A stretch of 64,000 nucleotides of DNA from Streptomyces griseoluteus (GTDB lineage: Bacteria; Actinomycetota; Actinomycetes; Streptomycetales; Streptomycetaceae). The notes beneath the pieces were generated by a model that was not told the DNA's origin, did no database searches, and saw nothing but the letters and a program-made list of their open reading frames with translations. Positions 60,614-64,000 of the stretch are shown piece after piece. The translations under genes and the position numbers were made by a program. The first letter of the stretch is position 1. Each line of letters opens with the position of its first letter. Where the stretch lies: contig NZ_SRRU01000006.1 in NCBI RefSeq assembly GCF_004784465.1, positions 186,001 through 250,000 on the forward strand, read 5' to 3'.

Positions 60614-60811
60614 TCAGCCCTTCTTGGTCGTGGTCTTGCGCCAGCCGAACGGACCCGGCAGGTCCATCGAGGTCGTACGACGTCCGGTGCTGCTGTGGGT
60701 GTGACGGGGACCGTGCTTGCCACCGCCGGTCGTGATGGACCAGGAGTGGCGGTTGATGTTCAGCTTCACGCCGGGAAGGATGCGGAAGCTCTTGCGGAAC
60801 GTCAGGCCCAT
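60614..60811 (-). CDS. DUF4236-like small protein
   Basis: A 65-residue basic protein: MGLTFRKSFRILPGVKLNIN, then a Gly/Thr/Ser-rich turn region (TTGGGKHGPRHTHSS). The N-terminus FRKSFRILPGVKLNIN is the DUF4236 signature. The function is unknown; in other bacteria it is attached to varied toxins and membrane proteins. The start ATG 60811 follows GGAGGAGACAGCC. A broken second copy of its 3' part lies at about 62584-62667. Confidence 0.8.
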   Translation of the reverse strand: MGLTFRKSFRILPGVKLNINRHSWSITTGGGKHGPRHTHSSTGRRTTSMDLPGPFGWRKTTTKKG

Positions 60812-61002
60812 GGCTGTCTCCTCCGATTGTCGGCGCTCCTGAGTGGCGCACAACCCGGATACCCCCATTCGGGGAACTGATGGCCGACGACCGGCGCGGG
60901 GCCGACCCGGGGCCGCATCCGGTGGGCACCGGTCGTGTCCTGTGACATGGGTGTGACGGGTATGAACTTGTTCGCTCTCGTCGCAGTCGTGATGATGGCG
61001 GC

Positions 61003-61455
61003 ATGTCTATGAACGGGGACCGGATAGCGAGTTCGGGCATTGGGCTCGCGCAGGCGGCTGAAGTGGCGGCGCGGAGACGGGAGTTCGCCGGGCTGTTGGG
61101 GGAGTTCCGCCGTACTCCCGTTCTCGTGCCGCTGGGCGGTGATCCGGGCGGCGAACAGGCGCTGCTGACCGCCGACTTCAACGGCATCCGCTTCATCCTG
61201 GCCTTCTCCGACGAGCAGGCGCTCGCCCGGTACGCCACAGCGCGGGGGGAGTCGGCACGGGAGTGGACGTATCAACGCGTCCTGGGAGCACGCCTGTTGG
61301 TCGTGGCCGTGCCCGCGGCGGGTGTGCCGTGCGGGGTGGCGCTGGACTGCGCGGACGGTTCGGACGGGGTGGTGTTCCCGCCGGTGGCGGGGATCGTGCC
61401 GGACGGCGCGGCGGTGGACCTGGACGACGAGGCGCGGCACGGGGGTGTGATATGA
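61003..61455 (+). CDS. SseB-like N-terminal domain protein
   Basis: A 150-residue protein beginning MSMNGDRIASSGIGLAQAAE and continuing EFAGLLGEFRRTPVLVPLGG, then FNGIRFILAFSDEQALARYA. This is the beta-rich SseB-like domain found in Streptomyces as small stand-alone proteins. The function is unknown. Its stop overlaps the start of the next gene (ATGA), and that gene likewise overlaps the third, so the three are made together. Confidence 0.7.
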   Translation: MSMNGDRIASSGIGLAQAAEVAARRREFAGLLGEFRRTPVLVPLGGDPGGEQALLTADFNGIRFILAFSDEQALARYATARGESAREWTYQRVLGARLLVVAVPAAGVPCGVALDCADGSDGVVFPPVAGIVPDGAAVDLDDEARHGGVI

Positions 61456-61961
61456 GCGGCGAGGGCGGGATGGATCTCCAGGCGCAGGGCCTGGAGGAGA
61501 TCGCCAAGGGCCTGACGGAGGCGCTGGGCGAACTGGGCGAGCTGGGCATGGCCGGCCAGGCCGGCGCGGGCCGGGGCTTCTCCGGAATCGCCCTGTCGGG
61601 ACTGGAGTTGGGCCACGAGGGCCTCACCGGCGAGCTGAAGACGTTCTGCGAACGCTGGGAATGGGGCGTACGCGCCCAGATCGCGGAGGGCAACGCCGAG
61701 AGGACCGGTGTCGATCCCTGGGAGATCCAGGACTGGCTTTTCCGCTTCGACCCGGAACTGGAGGCGCGCGGCTGGGAGTTCTGGGACCTCACCCGCGCGG
61801 CCGACGGTAGTGGGCGGCTGAACCTCTGGCTCGATACGTGGGGTGAGCCGATGTTCTCGTGGGAGGAGCCGTGCTGGCTCCTCTACGCCTGTGGGGCGCA
61901 GGCGGTAACCGACCCGGTGGTGGTCGGGTCCGGCTCCTGGGCCGCGGAGGCAACCGTATGA
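61452..61961 (+). CDS. Unknown protein coupled to the SseB-like gene
   Basis: A 169-residue protein. The first half is a small-residue helical region (LEEIAKGLTEALGELGELGMAGQAGAGRGFS) that resembles the WXG100-like N-termini of secreted effector partners. The second is Trp-rich (ERWEWGVRAQIAEGN; WEIQDWLFRFD; WEFWDLTRAADG; WLDTWGEPMFSWEE). It may be linked to type VII secretion, but no secretion genes are visible. Start and stop overlap both neighbours. Confidence 0.6.
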   Translation: MSGEGGMDLQAQGLEEIAKGLTEALGELGELGMAGQAGAGRGFSGIALSGLELGHEGLTGELKTFCERWEWGVRAQIAEGNAERTGVDPWEIQDWLFRFDPELEARGWEFWDLTRAADGSGRLNLWLDTWGEPMFSWEEPCWLLYACGAQAVTDPVVVGSGSWAAEATV

Positions 61962-62554
61962 GCAGCGAGCCCCCCGAGCGCCAGGTTCGCGCGGCCTTCG
62001 ACAAGGGTGCCGTCACCGTCTATCAGGCTTACGGCGAGCAGATCGCGGAACCGGCGTTGCGTGCCGGCACGTTCGTCGACCCCTTCAGGATGACGCGGAT
62101 GACGTGGATCAAGCCGTCCTTCCTGTGGATGATGTACCGCTGCGGCTGGGGGACCAAGCCGGACCAGGAGCGCGTTCTGGCGCTCGACATCACCCGCGAG
62201 GGCTTCGAGTGGGCGCTCGCGAACGCCTGCCTGAGCCACTTCGACCGCGTCCGGTTCGCCACCGAGGCGGACTGGCGCGAGGCGCTGCGGGTGAGCCCCG
62301 TCCGGGTCCAGTGGGATCCAGAACGGGATCTGCGGTTCAACCCGTTGCCTCACCGGGCCATCCAGATCGGGTTGTCGGGGAGTGCGGTGGCCCGGTACGT
62401 GGGTGACTGGATCGTCTCGGTGAGGGACGTGACACCGCTCGCCCACGAGGTGCACGCAGCTGTTCGCGCGGGGGACGACGAAGCGGCTCGCGCACTGCTT
62501 CCCGTCGAGCGGCCGTATCCGCTGCCGGACGAGCTGACGGCGCGCATCGGCTGA
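61958..62554 (+). CDS. DUF4291 family protein
   Basis: A 198-residue protein: RQVRAAFDKGAVTVYQAYGEQIAEPAL, then MTRMTWIKPSFLWMMYRCGW, the strongly conserved DUF4291 core, and later VRVQWDPERDLRFNPLPHRAIQIGL. Family function is unknown. The start ATG 61958 overlaps the previous stop. The trio with SseB-like and Trp-rich proteins may be a contact-dependent or immunity-like module; this is speculative. Confidence 0.8.
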   Translation: MSSEPPERQVRAAFDKGAVTVYQAYGEQIAEPALRAGTFVDPFRMTRMTWIKPSFLWMMYRCGWGTKPDQERVLALDITREGFEWALANACLSHFDRVRFATEADWREALRVSPVRVQWDPERDLRFNPLPHRAIQIGLSGSAVARYVGDWIVSVRDVTPLAHEVHAAVRAGDDEAARALLPVERPYPLPDELTARIG

Positions 62555-62583
62555 AGAGAGGCGTCCGGAGCGCTCCGAGCCCT

Positions 62584-62667
62584 CCGGACGGGCCGGGCAT
62601 TCGGTGAGGTCGTACGGCGTCGGGTGCTGCTGTGGGTGCGACGGGGTCCGGGCTTGCCGCCGCTCAT
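62584..62667 (-). pseudogene. Decayed second DUF4236 copy
   Basis: The minus strand reads SGGKPGPRRTHSSTRRRTTS, matching TGGGKHGPRHTHSSTGRRTTS of the gene at 60614-60811. The DNA match covers about 85 bases (gtgctgctgtgggtg is identical in both). The N-terminal FRKSFRI part is missing. Confidence 0.6.
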
Positions 62668-63110
62668 CCCTTCCCCCGGCGCTCCTTCCGGCGCAGCGCC
62701 CGGCGCTGCTTACCGGGGAGGGTTTGCGCCAGTTCGCCCACCTCGCACAGCTCGTGGCCCTCGCCGATCCGGCACCACCACACCGCCCGCTCGTCCGCCC
62801 CGGTGTCCGCGTGCACCCCGGTGCGGTGCTCGGGGCACACCGGCCACACCTGCCACAGCACCGCCTGGACCGTCTCCTGCGCCGCCTCGGCGATCCCGGG
62901 CGCGGCGGGGTGCGTCACGCCGTCGTGCCAGCGGCCGTCGGGCAGGGCCGCGTGGAACTGGTCCGGGATGTCCTCGTCGTCCGACGGCGTGCACATCAGC
63001 CGCATCGGCCCGGCCTCCGGCAGGGTCGCCGCCAGGTCGCGGTTGACCGCCTCCAAGGCGGCCTCCAGGTCCGGGCAGTTGGCGAGGTCGACCGGGCGGG
63101 GGTCAGGCAT
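62664..63110 (-). CDS. Unknown protein, Streptomyces-type
   Basis: About 148 residues from ATG 63110 (ribosome site CCGGAGACTTC): MPDPRPVDLANCPDLEAALEAV, then WPVCPEHRTGVHADTGADER, AVWWCRIGEGHELCEVGELA. Four cysteines and two histidines in the second half (CPEH, WWCRIGEGH, C) could bind a metal. A basic Arg/Lys-rich tail (KQRRALRRKERRGK) ends it. Sequences of this kind are seen as unannotated proteins in Streptomyces. GTG 63146 is a possible longer start. Confidence 0.6.
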   Translation of the reverse strand: MPDPRPVDLANCPDLEAALEAVNRDLAATLPEAGPMRLMCTPSDDEDIPDQFHAALPDGRWHDGVTHPAAPGIAEAAQETVQAVLWQVWPVCPEHRTGVHADTGADERAVWWCRIGEGHELCEVGELAQTLPGKQRRALRRKERRGKG

Positions 63111-63307
63111 GAAGTCTCCGGCCGGGCGGTACGAGAAGTGGCTCACCCGGTGATCGTCCCAGCCGCCCGCCCCTGTGCGCCTCTCCGTTCCGGGCGTGAC
63201 GGACCCGTCACACCCGCCGTGCCCGGTCTCCCTCAAGGTGAGGCAGCGTGAGTGCCTGACCTGGGGTGCCTCGGATGGATCGAGACGGGGCGGGTTGGTT
63301 GTCCCGC

Positions 63308-63709
63308 TCAGTCCGAGGCAGTCCGGGCCGGCTTGGCGGCGATCAGCAGTGCGGCGAACGCTATAGGGGCGGCCGTCTGGTACCCGATCCACACCTCACC
63401 GCCGGCGCTGCTGCCCTGCCATGCCATCAGGGCGCCGACAAGCGCCGTCAGTACCCAGCCGCTGTCGTAGGCGACCATGAGCCGGGTGTAGGTGCACATC
63501 GACCGGCTGCGCGTATATCCGATCTCGATGCCACCGCCGATCAGCAGGGTCACGCCTGAGACAACCATCAGCCAGGCCGGCGTGCCGAGTAACCGGCCGA
63601 GTGGGGCAACGCCGACGATGTAGACAGCGGCGAGCAACACCTTGAAGGCGCCATCGGCGATGGCCCCCACCTTCTTGCGGGTCACCTGCGGTGCCGCGAC
63701 CTGAGCCAT
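63308..63709 (-). CDS. Small integral membrane protein, likely TetR-controlled
   Basis: A 133-residue protein with four membrane helices (FKVLLAAVYIVGVAPLGRLLG; WLMVVSGVTLLIGGGIEIGY; SGWVLTALVGALMAWQG; AAPIAFAALLIAAKPA). No family recognised. It is divergent from the TetR gene at 63765, with the palindrome CCGTAA-N5-TTACGG in between, so it is probably that regulator's target. Confidence 0.65.
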   Translation of the reverse strand: MAQVAAPQVTRKKVGAIADGAFKVLLAAVYIVGVAPLGRLLGTPAWLMVVSGVTLLIGGGIEIGYTRSRSMCTYTRLMVAYDSGWVLTALVGALMAWQGSSAGGEVWIGYQTAAPIAFAALLIAAKPARTASD

Positions 63710-63734
63710 GAGCAGCCCTCTCTCCCAACTGGTT

Positions 63735-63751
63735 CCGTAACGAGATTACGG
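63735..63751. promoter_or_regulatory. Palindromic TetR operator
   Basis: CCGTAA (63735-63740), CGAGA, TTACGG (63746-63751): a perfect inverted repeat centred between the divergent membrane-protein and TetR genes. The adjacent TTACGGTAATAATC is AT-rich and may hold the -10 boxes. Confidence 0.65.
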
Positions 63752-63764
63752 TAATAATCAAACT

Positions 63765-64000
63765 ATGAGAATGACGAGGGCGGAGGCCAAGGAACGCAAC
63801 CGCCGTGCCCTGCTGGACGCTGCGTTCCAGGTCGTTTCCCGGGACGGATACCGGGCCAAGCTTGATGAGATCGCCGAACGCGCCGACCTGACCACCGGCG
63901 CCATCTACTCACTGTTCGGGAGTAAGAACGGCCTGGTGGTCGCCCTCGTCGCCGATCACCTGCGGCCGTACTACGAAGAGATCGAACAGGCGGTTCCAGC
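63765..64000 (+). CDS. TetR family regulator (partial)
   Basis: The visible 78 residues hold a TetR DNA-binding domain: RNRRALLDAAFQVVSRDGYR, then LDEIAERADLTTGAIYSLFG, the HTH and its following helix. ATG 63765 or 63771 may be used. The ligand domain lies past the window edge. It probably represses itself and the divergent membrane-protein gene. Confidence 0.8.
   Translation, partial: MRMTRAEAKERNRRALLDAAFQVVSRDGYRAKLDEIAERADLTTGAIYSLFGSKNGLVVALVADHLRPYYEEIEQAVP

Overview
The window is high-GC actinobacterial chromosome, almost certainly Streptomyces. Third codon positions are nearly all G or C, GTG starts and ATGA/GTGA overlaps are common, one regulator carries a rare TTA codon, and the flanks hold typical Streptomyces families (Tat-exported phospholipase C, AbiEii pair, DUF4236, DUF6069, a second MurA, anti-sigma-type ATPase). 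No tRNA, rRNA, CRISPR array or intact transposase was recognised.

Layout. 1-17.4 kb: ordinary accessory genes: regulators (PaaX, LysR), an F420-type luciferase-like oxidoreductase, phospholipase C, short-chain and zinc dehydrogenases, an Hsp31-like protein, a DMT-type membrane protein, a FUSC transporter and an AbiEii nucleotidyltransferase pair. Gene relics sit among them (a DUF6299 remnant, an aldehyde dehydrogenase collapsed to 32 codons). 18-53.6 kb: a complete type II polyketide (angucycline) cluster. 53.6-58.9 kb: a gene-poor right border with decayed copies of cluster genes, a vanadium-haloperoxidase-like protein and a DoxX-like protein. 59-64 kb: a MurA with an N-terminal HTH, a translationally coupled SseB-like / unknown / DUF4291 trio, and two membrane/unknown genes with a divergent TetR regulator cut by the window edge.

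The cluster. From family identities and gene order it looks landomycin-type: lanE-F-A-B-C-D-L-M, a flavin reductase, an acyl-CoA carboxylase beta plus epsilon pair, lanG-H-Q-R-S-T, lanV, lanGT2, a lanX-position gene, lanGT1, lanK/lanJ, lanZ1, lanGT4, lanZ2, lanZ3, lanGT3, lanZ4, lanZ5, a phosphopantetheinyl transferase and the lanI-type regulator. The lan names rest on recalled synteny and family membership, not on a database search. Inferred scheme: the minimal PKS (lanA/B/C), ketoreductase lanD, aromatase lanL and cyclase lanF build the angucycline; lanE, lanM and lanV carry out 12-oxygenation, dehydration/decarboxylation and 6-ketoreduction; lanZ4/Z5 hydroxylate at C-11. lanG/H/S/T/R make NDP-D-olivose; lanQ/Z1/Z3 divert the pathway to NDP-L-rhodinose; four glycosyltransferases build a deoxysugar chain; lanJ exports it under lanK.

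Most notable observations: (1) an inverted-repeat element, GAAGC-N9-G(C/T)(T/C)TC in a longer conserved context, occurs four times: twice before lanE, once before lanV, and once before a relic. (2) That relic is a frameshifted copy of the lanV promoter and 5' end followed by a decayed copy of the lanZ5 3' end. (3) The reductase domain fused to lanM has lost its cofactor and catalytic motifs while stand-alone lanV is intact. (4) lanZ2 is a nucleotidyltransferase paralogue without its catalytic residues. (5) The lanX-position protein is a B12-domain fold without the cobalt-binding His.
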